Assembly: GCA_050735975.1 (NCBI GenBank)
Contig: JBOHVS010000248.1
Span: forward strand, 1 to 29,196
Direction: 5' to 3'
Length of the DNA stretch: 29,196 bases
From: DATMBL01 sp050735975
Lineage (GTDB): Bacteria > Desulfobacterota > Binatia > UBA9968
Below the pieces are notes generated by a model. It was not told the origin of the DNA. It saw nothing but the letters and a program-made list of their open reading frames with translations, and ran no database searches. Shown in pieces: positions 1 through 7,254 of this stretch (position 1 is its first letter; each line of letters opens with the position of its first letter). The position numbers were made by a program, and so were the translations under genes.

Positions 1-112
1 GAGTCACCCTGAGCGTGAGCGAAGGGTCTTGTCACCTTGATATAAGATTTCTCGGCTTCGCCTCGAAATGACACCGTGCTTCGCCTCAAGGCGAGGGGTT
101 TTCACCATCCCC
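1..112. repeat. Dispersed intergenic repeat (CCCTGAGC/GAAGGG type)
   Basis: Non-coding stretch beginning with a TCACCCTGAGC...GAAGGGTCT unit at 3-28 and followed by cggcttcgcctcgaaatgaca-like sequence. A short stem TCGCC-TCAA-GGCGA lies near 83-96. Partial relatives occur in this window at about 24190-24207 (gttcaccctgaga) and 25764-25788 (cactgagctcgtcaaggg). Repeats of this general type are scattered between genes in many uncultivated bacterial genomes. What it does is unknown. It could be a recombination substrate, because it lies at the borders of decayed genes here. Confidence 0.5.
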
Positions 113-145
113 GATGGAGACACTAAGGGCGCGTACGAGCCCCAC

Positions 146-279
146 TTATGATGAAGGACCTTTTTGTACAGGGCCCGAGTCAGCAGCTCGGAGCGATCGG
201 TTTTTTCTTCATTCGGCGGTAAAGGCGGTGCATTTTCTCCGATGGGTTCGACCCTTCGGATCAGACTATCCTCATCAAC
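146..279 (-). pseudogene. Amidohydrolase C-terminal remnant
   Basis: Read on the minus strand, this stretch matches the last ~50 codons of the intact amidohydrolase at 24218-25705. It begins VDEDSLIRRVEPI (intact: VDEESLIRRVEPI), continues MHRLYRRMKKKP after a 2-nt shift (intact: MHRLYSLTKKKP), and after a second shift reads TRALYKKVLHHK (intact: TRDLYKKAFRRK). DNA similarity is evident by eye through the same interval. The rest of the gene is missing, no start exists, and two frameshifts separate the matching blocks, so it cannot be functional. It lies divergently from the LysR gene at 382. It shows that a second amidohydrolase once stood next to this regulator. Confidence 0.8.
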
Positions 280-346
280 ACCGATGTCATCTCAGAAAAG
301 CCATGAAATAAAACAAATTTCTGACGTGGTGATTTAGCTCGCCGCC

Positions 347-373
347 TTGTCTTTGCTCGGGCTCTTTTATAGA
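347..373 (+). promoter_or_regulatory. Possible promoter of the LysR gene
   Basis: TTGTCT (347-352), a 15-nt spacer and TATAGA (368-373) fit a weak sigma70-like promoter. A start about 7 nt after the -10 box would fall at or next to the GTG at 382. No Shine-Dalgarno sequence precedes that GTG, so the message may be nearly leaderless. The 20 nt at 352-371 match 17 of 20 positions at 5054-5073 upstream of the isochorismatase-family gene. Confidence 0.4.
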
Positions 374-381
374 TTGCATCC

Positions 382-1308
382 GTGGAACTCCAGCAGCTTA
401 GGGGCTTTCTTGCCGTTGCCAAGACTGGGTCGATTACTGAAGCAGCTCACCAGCTTTACCGGACTCCCTCCTCTGTATCCATACAGATTAAAAAGTTAGA
501 GCAGGAATTAGGTGTTCGCTTGTTTGATCGTGCAAGAAGCGGGCTGATACTGACAGGAAGTGGCAAACTATTCTTGAAAATTGTGCTCCCCGCCATGGAA
601 AGCTTGCACCGCGCAGAGGTGATGGTCAAAGACACGGCCGGCGAATTAACCGGCAGTATCGTTATTGTCTCTGTCTACGATATCAAGCAGTATTATCTAC
701 CCTTGCTGGCGGACTTTGCTAAAACCCATGGGCGGGTTAATCTAACGATTCTCACACGTGACAACACAGAGATCCTTTCGCTCCTTACATCTGGACAGGC
801 GGATTTTGGGATGGCGAGGATCAATCCTCCTTCCGGACAGTTTTTGACCCGCCATTTGATCTCCCCCCGTCCTTTTTTGGTCCTTCCCAAGACCCATTCT
901 TTGTATACGAAGAAACAGATTTCCCTCCCGGACCTGAAAGACTGCCGGTTCGTTTTTCTTCCGAGAAACACCACCTCTAGGCGATTAGTTGAGGAAAAGT
1001 TCTATCGATCGGGTTACGTGTTGAATGTCTGTTTTGAGGCGTGGAGTTGCGCAGACATTATTGAATGTGTGTTGCTTGGACTAGGACCAGGGATTGTCCA
1101 CGACATTTGCGTTCCGGAGGAACAAAACTCTTTGCGGGTCGTCGACATCACCCCGATTTTCGGCTCTACCAATGTGAATCTCATCTTTAGGAAGGGGAAG
1201 TTTATTTCAAGGGCCGACCACGCTTTTATTGAGGCTATCGTTAACTATCGAAAGGATCCAAGAATACGTCCGCTTCACGGAAGAGAAAATTGCGCTCACG
1301 GCCTCTGA
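382..1308 (+). CDS. LysR-family transcriptional regulator
   Basis: A 308-residue LysR-type regulator, the usual length for the family. Residues 1-60 form the winged helix-turn-helix (LQQLRGFLAVAKTGSITEAA, then TPSSVSIQIKKLEQELG and VRLFDR). Residues ~90-295 form the periplasmic-binding-protein-like effector domain. The start is a GTG without a clear ribosome-binding site, chosen because the conserved LQQLRGF motif begins at once. It is probably a DNA-bound regulator of a nearby catabolic operon that responds to a small aromatic or organic acid; the ligand and target cannot be read from sequence. Its own promoter lies between it and a decayed amidohydrolase remnant. A scrap of a second, closely related LysR gene lies at 25973-26085, so this regulator type was duplicated in the region. 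Confidence 0.93.
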   Translation: MELQQLRGFLAVAKTGSITEAAHQLYRTPSSVSIQIKKLEQELGVRLFDRARSGLILTGSGKLFLKIVLPAMESLHRAEVMVKDTAGELTGSIVIVSVYDIKQYYLPLLADFAKTHGRVNLTILTRDNTEILSLLTSGQADFGMARINPPSGQFLTRHLISPRPFLVLPKTHSLYTKKQISLPDLKDCRFVFLPRNTTSRRLVEEKFYRSGYVLNVCFEAWSCADIIECVLLGLGPGIVHDICVPEEQNSLRVVDITPIFGSTNVNLIFRKGKFISRADHAFIEAIVNYRKDPRIRPLHGRENCAHGL

Positions 1309-1450
1309 GGAGCGCGCCATTGCTAAAAACATTATCGAGTCCAACTGCGGGGAGCTAACCGAAGGATGCGAATCCCATGGAACGGATAAAGGCGGGCAGG
1401 CTCTCCCCATGTTGCATGAAAATCTCTCAGCAAGATCCAACCGACCATTG
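1230..1450 (+). pseudogene. Possible Ldh2-type dehydrogenase N-terminal remnant
   Basis: Downstream of, and partly overlapping, the end of the LysR gene, another frame on the plus strand reads RFTEEKIALTASEERAIAKN, then ESHGTDKGGQALPMLHENLS. The pattern of a helix followed by an ESHG...LP block resembles the N-terminus of the malate/L-lactate/ureidoglycolate dehydrogenase (Ldh2/AllD) family, where a G-x-x-SHG motif precedes an LP-containing helix. There is no start codon of its own, and the frame runs into sequence antisense to the beta1 gene. The match rests on a short motif and could be chance. Confidence 0.3.
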
Positions 1451-1475
1451 TCCAAAACCGGCAGTAACAGGTATG

Positions 1476-2075
1476 CTAACCGCGGCCCAGAAAGATCTGC
1501 TTGCCTTCGGTTCTTTCCAGATACCTCACAAACCGATACTTATGCTCCCATAGGTCTTCGGTCGGTCGCTGAATTTGTCGGTGACCAGTTGTTTTGTCCA
1601 CTTTACACACTACAAAGCTCAGCACATTTTCTTCCAGCGCTTTTGTCGCCTCGCGCTTAAATGACTCTAGATCGTGCACGGTGATGGCTCGCTCGATGCC
1701 GCAACTTCGCGCCACGGCCGCCAGATCAGTCTTACCTGCAGTCGCGCTCGGCTCACTAATCCGCGTGCCGCTATAGACTTCATTGTCAAAGACAAACACG
1801 ACTAGGTTGGATGGGTTTAAATTTCCCAAAGTCGGGAGATTATAGAGAGAGAGTAGAAGACTACCGTCCGATTCCAGCGCGATTACTTTCCGATGCGGCA
1901 GAACCAAAGACAGTCCTACGCCAATGCCCAGCGCGGCACCCATCGATGCTACGAGGAGATTGCCCTCGTGCTTGCACACATGTCCCCATTCGACCCGCTG
2001 TCCGCTCAAAGAACCGACAACGAGTTGGGACGTGATCAATGGAGCCAAGAACTCGAAGCAATCGTAGCGCTTCAT
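1476..2075 (-). CDS. ThDP-binding decarboxylase beta subunit (beta1)
   Basis: A 199-residue protein carrying the C-terminal (PP) domain of a thiamine-diphosphate enzyme. It resembles the beta subunit of sulfopyruvate decarboxylase (ComE) and the matching half of phosphonopyruvate decarboxylase. The cofactor motif runs from ESDG (68-71) to the FDN asparagine (N98), the Mg-diphosphate anchor of the family. Its start overlaps the stop of alpha1 by 4 nt (ATGA), a classic sign of translational coupling and of a two-subunit enzyme. The expected reaction is decarboxylation of a 2-oxo acid to an aldehyde, with ThDP held between alpha and beta. The substrate is unknown. The usual G at the first position of GDG is S here (SDG), as it is in beta2. 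Confidence 0.85.
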   Translation of the reverse strand: MKRYDCFEFLAPLITSQLVVGSLSGQRVEWGHVCKHEGNLLVASMGAALGIGVGLSLVLPHRKVIALESDGSLLLSLYNLPTLGNLNPSNLVVFVFDNEVYSGTRISEPSATAGKTDLAAVARSCGIERAITVHDLESFKREATKALEENVLSFVVCKVDKTTGHRQIQRPTEDLWEHKYRFVRYLERTEGKQIFLGRG

Positions 2076-2578
2076 ACGGTAAACTCACCCGTGAAGAGCA
2101 GCGCCACTGGTTGCTTAATAGCATGCATCATCTTCACGGCACCTTTCATCTTGTCCTCCAAAGAATCGCCGTTATGTAAAACCTCATACTGAATGTCGAG
2201 AGATTGGAGGATCGGAATTAAATGAATGCCGGGAGATGCGTAAAGGAAGCTGTTTCTTTTGTCTAGGATGCTGCCGTAGTATGCGACGATCAGCAACATC
2301 GGAACGCCAAGTCGCTTGCCCAACACGAGCAGGTTGTAAGAGGAGACATAAACGCCGCTACCTTCGAAATAAACCGCCGCCGGCCTCCCCCCCAATGACG
2401 CGCCTGCGGCTATCGAAACCGCTTCCGATTCGTTGGCAACAGGGACCACCATAAAAGAAGAATCCTCACGCAAGACTGGCATAATCTCACTGAGCCTGGT
2501 TTCAGGCAGATACGAAACAAAACTGATTCCGGCTTCCTTCAACCCGCCGACAATTCTCGTTGCAAGCTTCGCTTCCAT
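2072..2578 (-). CDS. ThDP-binding decarboxylase alpha subunit (alpha1)
   Basis: A 168-residue protein equivalent to the N-terminal (PYR) domain of ThDP decarboxylases, most like sulfopyruvate decarboxylase alpha (ComD). The ThDP-activating glutamate is E50 in VPVANESEAVSIAAG; alpha2 and alpha3 also have it at residue 50. It acts with beta1, encoded immediately downstream with a 4-nt overlap. A strong promoter sits only ~20 nt upstream, so the untranslated leader would be about a dozen bases, and the ribosome-binding site (GGTG) is weak. It is 146 nt downstream of the Mo-hydroxylase large subunit on the same strand, but the promoter suggests it can be transcribed separately. The substrate cannot be assigned. 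Confidence 0.85.
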   Translation of the reverse strand: MEAKLATRIVGGLKEAGISFVSYLPETRLSEIMPVLREDSSFMVVPVANESEAVSIAAGASLGGRPAAVYFEGSGVYVSSYNLLVLGKRLGVPMLLIVAYYGSILDKRNSFLYASPGIHLIPILQSLDIQYEVLHNGDSLEDKMKGAVKMMHAIKQPVALLFTGEFTV

Positions 2579-2596
2579 TTTTCACCAAATTAGCTG

Positions 2597-2625
2597 TCTA
2601 TAAGGAAATGACCTGTCAATGTCAA
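2597..2625 (-). promoter_or_regulatory. Promoter of alpha1-beta1
   Basis: On the minus strand, TTGACA (2625-2620), a 17-nt spacer and TATAGA (2602-2597) form a near-consensus sigma70 promoter facing alpha1. A second TTGACA (2619-2614) directly abuts the first. The start codon at 2578 lies ~19 nt beyond the -10 box. Confidence 0.65.
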
Positions 2626-2724
2626 GGCTCAGACCTGATTCTGGAGGAATTCAAGAAGAACATTTTACGCTCCGACCTTACGGCACGTAACTTAATTCGC
2701 GCGCGTGCTGCGCAAGACCTGAAT

Positions 2725-4989
2725 TCATCCGCGTTGGTCGGAATCACCGCCCTGGCTCGTTCGGAGAGCCCTATAGACCTTTTCTGCCGTAACGGGGGTC
2801 TCCATAATCTGTATGCCCGTCGCGGCATAAATGGCGTTGACAATGGCAGGCGCTGTGGGACTGGTACTGTGTTCTCCGATTGCTTTGCCTTCGAACGGGG
2901 CCGGTCCCCACACATCTCTTACAAATACGGTGTGATGCATAGGCACATCTTTGATGTTGGGCATTTTGTAATCGCCCAAGCTAACTGGCATGATTTTACC
3001 ATCCTCATCTGCGAGATCCTCCATCAGAGAAAAACCAACACCTTGAATCATTCCACCTTCGATCTGCCCCTGATGCATCAGCGGATTGATGATGGTTGCA
3101 ATATCGTGCGCGGACACGATTTTTAAGATTCTGACCTGTCCGGTCTCAGGATCCACTTCGACTTCGGCTCCTTGAGCGTAGAACGAAGCTCCCCCCGCTC
3201 CAGGTTCCGACTTAAAGTTGCCGGCGGCCTTTAGGCTTATGCCAAGCGAGTTTGCCAGACACGCAAGATCGCAGATGGTGATTTTCTTTATTTGCGGGGC
3301 TGATACGACACCCCGGGAGACATTAATAGTATCCAGCGAGCAATGAAACTGGGAGACCACCAAATCCATCAGCTTCTTGCGCACCATCATCGCGGCGTTG
3401 TACACAGCGCGGCCCGATAGGTAGGTTACGCGGCTACCACCGACTGCGACGTCACTGGTAAAGCTATCGGTATTTCCCAAAATGACCCTGACAGCATCGG
3501 CAGGAAGACCGAGCGTTTCCCCTACGATCTGGCGAAATATAGTATGAGCCCCTGTTCCCGTATCTGGAACAGTAGTTAGAATATAAACCTGTCCGGCGTC
3601 ATCGAACCCTACCTCAGCGTTTGCCTCCCCATAGTGACCCTCTTTGACGGCAATAGCGATCCCTTTGCCTACGACAGGCCGCTTTCGGCTTGGTTTTCGC
3701 GAACCGAGCTTTGCGTTGAGCTTTTCCAACAGTTCCGGAGCCTTGCTGGTTTCCAAGCGCACGCCGTTCGGGAGAAGGTCGCCGGACTTTAAAAGGTTAA
3801 TCATCCGAAACTCGTAAGGATCGAAACCCATTTTTCGGGCAAGGTAATCTGTATGCGACTCGACGGCAAAGATAACCTGGGCTTCGCCCGGGCCTCGCAC
3901 ATGCCCGCCCGGAACGCAGTTCGTGTATACCGAGTAAGCGTCAATCTTGACGTGAGGGATACGGTAAGCTCCGCCGCCGGCACGGGCTCCTGGCAGATTC
4001 ACAATTACGTTCGGCTTAAATCCGCCATAGCCGCCGCTGTTGAAGATCGCCTTCACTTCTCTCGCCCAGATTCTCCCGTCAGCTTTAACTCCGGTCTTAA
4101 TCGTCACGTTCGAGGGATGACGAGGGTTACCAGCCATGAGTTCCTCGGCGTAGCTCATGATCATCTTGGCCGGCCGTGCAGTTGCTCTGGCAAGGAAGTA
4201 GCATAGCGGAACATCCATGAGCGCGCCTTTTCCGCCGAAGTCGCCTCCAACCGAGCTCAGCTGGATGATTATCCTCTTCTCGTCCACCCCGATTGCTTCG
4301 GCGAGATATTTCCTGGTTGGGAAAGGAACCTTGTTCGAAGACCAGACAATGATTCGATCCTGCCCATCAATAAGAACCACGCCCGCATGGGGTTCGATAT
4401 ACCCTTGGTGGGTCCGCTGCGTCGCAAAGCTTTGCTCAAAGATGAAATCCGACTCTACAAAACCCCTTTCGCTGTCTCCGGTTTGCCATTGAACATGCGA
4501 ATGGACATTCGGAAGCTTCGAAATCGGTCGCGGAACATTAACATAAGAACCCAATTTCGGATGGAGCACAGGAGCTCCTTCTTGCATCGCCTCCAGAGGG
4601 TCAAAGACCGCCGGGAGGTCTTCGTAATAGACGTCGACAAGGGCAGCGGCTTCCTCGGCAATCTCACGACTCTCGGCGCCGACAACCGCTATTTTTTCAC
4701 CGATGAAGCGCACCCGCTCTCGAGCGAGAACCGGAGTGTCTTGCAACTGCCGGCCTACTAAGACATCCGGCGCATCTTCTGCCGTAAGGACGGCAAGAAC
4801 TCCCGGGTGAGCTTTTGCCTTCGAGGTATCCACGCGGAGAATCTTCCCGTGAGGCAACGCGCTGCGTACCGCTTTTCCCCAAACCATTCGCGGGAAAGCT
4901 TGATCCGCCGCATAAGTGACTTTTCCGCTCACTTTCTCAGGTCCTTCGACTCTCGGTACAGTTCTCCCAACTACTGAAAAATGGTCCAT
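2725..4989 (-). CDS. Mo-hydroxylase (xanthine dehydrogenase family) molybdopterin-binding subunit 1
   Basis: 754 residues, the usual size of a molybdopterin-binding large subunit of the xanthine dehydrogenase/aldehyde oxidase family. An a/b-hammerhead domain (about 15-130) is followed by the two Mo-cofactor domains. The GGDFGGKG loop (248-255), HVRGPGEAQ (around R365) and a GEHS...APAIVNAI segment with the expected catalytic glutamate near residue 706 are present. It would hydroxylate an aldehyde or N-heterocycle using water. The CO-dehydrogenase active-site loops (AYRCSFR or AYRGAGR) are absent. No FAD subunit or [2Fe-2S] subunit is encoded in the window, so its electron-transfer partners must be elsewhere. 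The ribosome-binding site is TAGGAG. It is closely similar along its length to the protein at 12382-14619. Confidence 0.9.
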   Translation of the reverse strand: MDHFSVVGRTVPRVEGPEKVSGKVTYAADQAFPRMVWGKAVRSALPHGKILRVDTSKAKAHPGVLAVLTAEDAPDVLVGRQLQDTPVLARERVRFIGEKIAVVGAESREIAEEAAALVDVYYEDLPAVFDPLEAMQEGAPVLHPKLGSYVNVPRPISKLPNVHSHVQWQTGDSERGFVESDFIFEQSFATQRTHQGYIEPHAGVVLIDGQDRIIVWSSNKVPFPTRKYLAEAIGVDEKRIIIQLSSVGGDFGGKGALMDVPLCYFLARATARPAKMIMSYAEELMAGNPRHPSNVTIKTGVKADGRIWAREVKAIFNSGGYGGFKPNVIVNLPGARAGGGAYRIPHVKIDAYSVYTNCVPGGHVRGPGEAQVIFAVESHTDYLARKMGFDPYEFRMINLLKSGDLLPNGVRLETSKAPELLEKLNAKLGSRKPSRKRPVVGKGIAIAVKEGHYGEANAEVGFDDAGQVYILTTVPDTGTGAHTIFRQIVGETLGLPADAVRVILGNTDSFTSDVAVGGSRVTYLSGRAVYNAAMMVRKKLMDLVVSQFHCSLDTINVSRGVVSAPQIKKITICDLACLANSLGISLKAAGNFKSEPGAGGASFYAQGAEVEVDPETGQVRILKIVSAHDIATIINPLMHQGQIEGGMIQGVGFSLMEDLADEDGKIMPVSLGDYKMPNIKDVPMHHTVFVRDVWGPAPFEGKAIGEHSTSPTAPAIVNAIYAATGIQIMETPVTAEKVYRALRTSQGGDSDQRG

Positions 4990-5048
4990 AATGTGTTGCT
5001 CCTAGGAACGATATTTGCTCGTGACGCAATTCTCGACGTGCAAGGCGA

Positions 5049-5075
5049 TTGATTTTGCTCGCGCTCTGCTATAAG
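5049..5075 (+). promoter_or_regulatory. Possible promoter of the isochorismatase-family gene
   Basis: TTGATT (5049-5054), a 15-nt spacer and TATAAG (5070-5075) lie 64 nt upstream of the start at 5139. The segment 5054-5073 (TTTGCTCGCGCTCTGCTATA) matches 17 of 20 bases of the LysR promoter region at 352-371, which could mean a shared operator or promoter origin. Confidence 0.35.
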
Positions 5076-5138
5076 CAGTTCTGCAATCGATAAAGTTCGA
5101 CTCAACTCTCTCGGCAATCAAATAATGGGAGCTCAATT

Positions 5139-5846
5139 ATGGCAATCGCCAACTTCGAAGATCATTGCTGGAAAGATATCGTTAGCCCGGAGATTCTCGA
5201 GACCTACACACCCTATCATCGCGAGACTTACATTGGGCAACGACCGGCCCTCTTGGCCATCGACCTCTACAATCTGGTTTATGAAGGTGGCCCGAAACAG
5301 CCTCACGAATTGATAAAATCCCATAGGAGCTCGTGCGGCATCTATGCATATAACGCCATCACACCTACGCAGGAGCTTTTCGCGCTCGCCCGCTCGCTAA
5401 AGATTCCGATTTTTTACACCACCACGGAAACGCGAAAAGAGGTAAATCCAGATACAGTTTCCGCCACCAACCGGGAACATGTGAAGATCGATGATGATGC
5501 TTTTAAAATTCGCAAGGAGTTCAACCCCGAGCCAGGCGATGTCATCATTTACAAAGAGCGCGCCAGTGGCTTCTTCGGCACGCCGTTGGTGGCCCATCTG
5601 ACGCAAAGAGGCATCGATAGTCTTATCGTATGCGGCGAGACGACCAGCGGCTGCGTGCGCGCAAGCTGTGTCGATGCCTATTCATTCGGATATCACGTGT
5701 CTATCGTCGAAGAATGTGTCTTTGACAGGAGCTTGCTGTCGCACAAGGTTAACCTGTTTGATCTACATCACAAGTATTCAGATGTCATGACCTTGGAAGA
5801 AGTTAAGCAAACCCTCAAACAAGAACGACCGCGCATAGGGAAGTAG
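5139..5846 (+). CDS. Isochorismatase-family cysteine hydrolase
   Basis: 235 residues with the isochorismatase-like fold. The catalytic triad is visible as D42 (LLAIDLYN), K139 (VIIYKERAS) and C172 (GETTSGCVRAS), with the usual cis-peptide region before the cysteine. Relatives include N-carbamoylsarcosine amidohydrolase and maleamate amidohydrolase, which release ammonia from a C-N bond; isochorismatase itself lacks the cysteine. An amide or carbamoyl substrate is therefore more likely than isochorismate. A ribosome-binding site (GGGAGC) precedes the ATG by 8 nt. It is divergent from the Mo-hydroxylase gene at 2725-4989, an arrangement that would fit N-heterocycle or amide catabolism. The exact substrate is not determinable. 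Confidence 0.85.
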   Translation: MAIANFEDHCWKDIVSPEILETYTPYHRETYIGQRPALLAIDLYNLVYEGGPKQPHELIKSHRSSCGIYAYNAITPTQELFALARSLKIPIFYTTTETRKEVNPDTVSATNREHVKIDDDAFKIRKEFNPEPGDVIIYKERASGFFGTPLVAHLTQRGIDSLIVCGETTSGCVRASCVDAYSFGYHVSIVEECVFDRSLLSHKVNLFDLHHKYSDVMTLEEVKQTLKQERPRIGK

Positions 5847-5967
5847 CTACCATTCGATGAACCGCATGCCAAGGGACTGAGCCGCGGGTTTTCGCGGGCG
5901 CTGATAATCGTTTAAGACCGTAGCCGAGCTATCCAGTATTTCGCTCAAATGCTAGTCGAGCAGCGTC

Positions 5968-6096
5968 CTAGAAGCCGAGTTCCTTCGCAAAAGAGAAATC
6001 CACCACAGTTTCCGGATCGAGAGGCTTGTTCGTGAGACCTCTCTCCACCGCGTTATCGATCACCATCAATAACGCGTTTTCTATTTTGCCGAAGTC
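5968..6096 (-). pseudogene. SBP C-terminal remnant directly after beta2
   Basis: Immediately after the TGA stop of beta2 (6097-6099) the same frame continues as 42 codons reading DFGKIENALLMVIDNAVERG, then LTNKPLDPETVVDFSFAKEL, ending GF and TAG at 5968-5970. It aligns with the C-terminus of the intact solute-binding protein at 7255-8214, which ends with GVISKPVDPESLVDFSFVKGL. There is no start and no signal peptide or ligand-binding core. It is best explained as the tail of a second SBP gene that once followed beta2 in a tandem module and was lost by deletion. Confidence 0.85.
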
Positions 6097-6690
6097 TCAG
6101 GTATGCTCGTTATGAAGAATAGCCACCTTCTCCGTTGCTTCGACGTACCTTATGAAGCGGAGAAGGCCTTCTTTATGGCCAACGTCTTTGCGCGGTGCGG
6201 CACCCTTAGACAGCTCGACCTTCGCCACAACAAAGCTCATCCCCTCTTGGCGCAGAGTATTGCGCGCCGCGGCGTTGAACGAATCCAGGTCTCTCACCGT
6301 GACGGCCTCACGCACGCCGGCCCCTTGGGCAATGGCCGCGATATCCGCCGTCCGGGATGTGTCGGTTGGCTGGCCGCCGGTGCCTTCGTAGGCCTCATTG
6401 TCGAAGACAAAAACCTTCAGATTGGGGGCAGGGTAAGAGCCCAAGGTCGTCAGAGCTGAAAGCAGCATGAGAACGCTCCCATCCGAATCCAGCAGAATGA
6501 TCTGGCGGTGCGGTAGCGCTTTCGCCAATCCCAACGCGACCGGAATATGGTTACCCATTCCGGAATTGAACATGTTGCCGTCACGAGGGCACACCGCAGC
6601 CCATTCTTGCGCCGTCCGGCCCAAGGTGACCACCACCAACTGATCCTGAATATGCGGCACCAGCGCTTTTAGACAATCGATTCGCTCCAT
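6097..6690 (-). CDS. ThDP-binding decarboxylase beta subunit (beta2)
   Basis: A 197-residue PP-domain ThDP protein of the sulfopyruvate decarboxylase beta (ComE-like) type. The cofactor motif starts at DSDG (68-71) and ends at N98 (VFVFDNEAYEG), at the same residue numbers as beta1 and beta3. The ribosome-binding site AAAGGGAG lies 7 nt before the ATG. It follows alpha2 by 22 nt, and together they should form one 2-oxo-acid decarboxylase. Its C-terminus is followed at once, in frame after the stop, by the remnant of an SBP gene, so the 3' boundary of the gene coincides with a deletion junction. It is only moderately similar to beta1 and beta3, so the pairs probably act on different substrates. 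Confidence 0.85.
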   Translation of the reverse strand: MERIDCLKALVPHIQDQLVVVTLGRTAQEWAAVCPRDGNMFNSGMGNHIPVALGLAKALPHRQIILLDSDGSVLMLLSALTTLGSYPAPNLKVFVFDNEAYEGTGGQPTDTSRTADIAAIAQGAGVREAVTVRDLDSFNAAARNTLRQEGMSFVVAKVELSKGAAPRKDVGHKEGLLRFIRYVEATEKVAILHNEHT

Positions 6691-6712
6691 GGTCGACTCC
6701 CTTTCTCGCGCA

Positions 6713-7222
6713 TTAAAGATTTTCGACGCAGACCTCTGCGCCCATGATCATGGCCACGTGATAGTTCGTGACGCTCATCGTCGTGAGACAGCGCCGGATC
6801 GACTGGCGAATCCGGCTTTCCTCCCGGACAACATGGTAAGGTATCCGCAAGGCGTCGAGAACCGGAATCATGGTCTGTCCATGCGCTACAGCATAGGTCA
6901 GCTTGTCGCCCATATCTCCCCTGTAGGGAATGATCATGAAACACGGAAGACCGACGCTGATCCCCAGGCGCGCCAGTTGGTCACAGGCCATGCGCACTCC
7001 GGTATTTTCCATCAACATGACGGCCTTCATTCCGCCTAACCAGGCGCCGCAGCACAATCCAACGCCGACCCCTTCGTTAGAAACAGGGACGGTGGTGAAA
7101 TAAGTGTCCTGCGCTAGTCGAAAGTAAATCGGCTTTAACCAGCTGTCGGGCAAAAACGAAGCGAACTTCACACCGCTCTCTTTGAGTCCCTCGACGACTT
7201 CATTCGCCACACTTTCTTTCAT
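6713..7222 (-). CDS. ThDP-binding decarboxylase alpha subunit (alpha2)
   Basis: A 169-residue PYR-domain protein of the ComD type with the ThDP-activating glutamate E50 in VPVSNEGVGVGLCCGAW. The next acidic residue of the usual NEGEA motif is replaced (NEGVG), and the small residues after it are Leu and Cys (GLCCG), which differs from alpha1. A strong ribosome-binding site (AGGAAGGAG) lies 7 nt before the ATG. It is placed between an SBP gene (32 nt upstream) and beta2 (22 nt downstream) in what is clearly one operon. This is the only complete SBP-alpha-beta module of the window. The presumed role is decarboxylation of a 2-oxo acid recognised or imported by the SBP; the pairing is inferred from gene order. 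Confidence 0.85.
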   Translation of the reverse strand: MKESVANEVVEGLKESGVKFASFLPDSWLKPIYFRLAQDTYFTTVPVSNEGVGVGLCCGAWLGGMKAVMLMENTGVRMACDQLARLGISVGLPCFMIIPYRGDMGDKLTYAVAHGQTMIPVLDALRIPYHVVREESRIRQSIRRCLTTMSVTNYHVAMIMGAEVCVENL

Positions 7223-7254
7223 GCGTCACTCCTTCCTGATTTTAGATACGGCGC

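Noticed and set aside
1811..2192. Plus-strand open frames within the beta1/alpha1 region
   Set aside because: They are antisense to clearly conserved ThDP genes and show no family features of their own.
5878..5915. CCGCG...CGCGG hairpin after the isochorismatase-family gene
   Set aside because: A short stem without a T-run gives too little support for a terminator.
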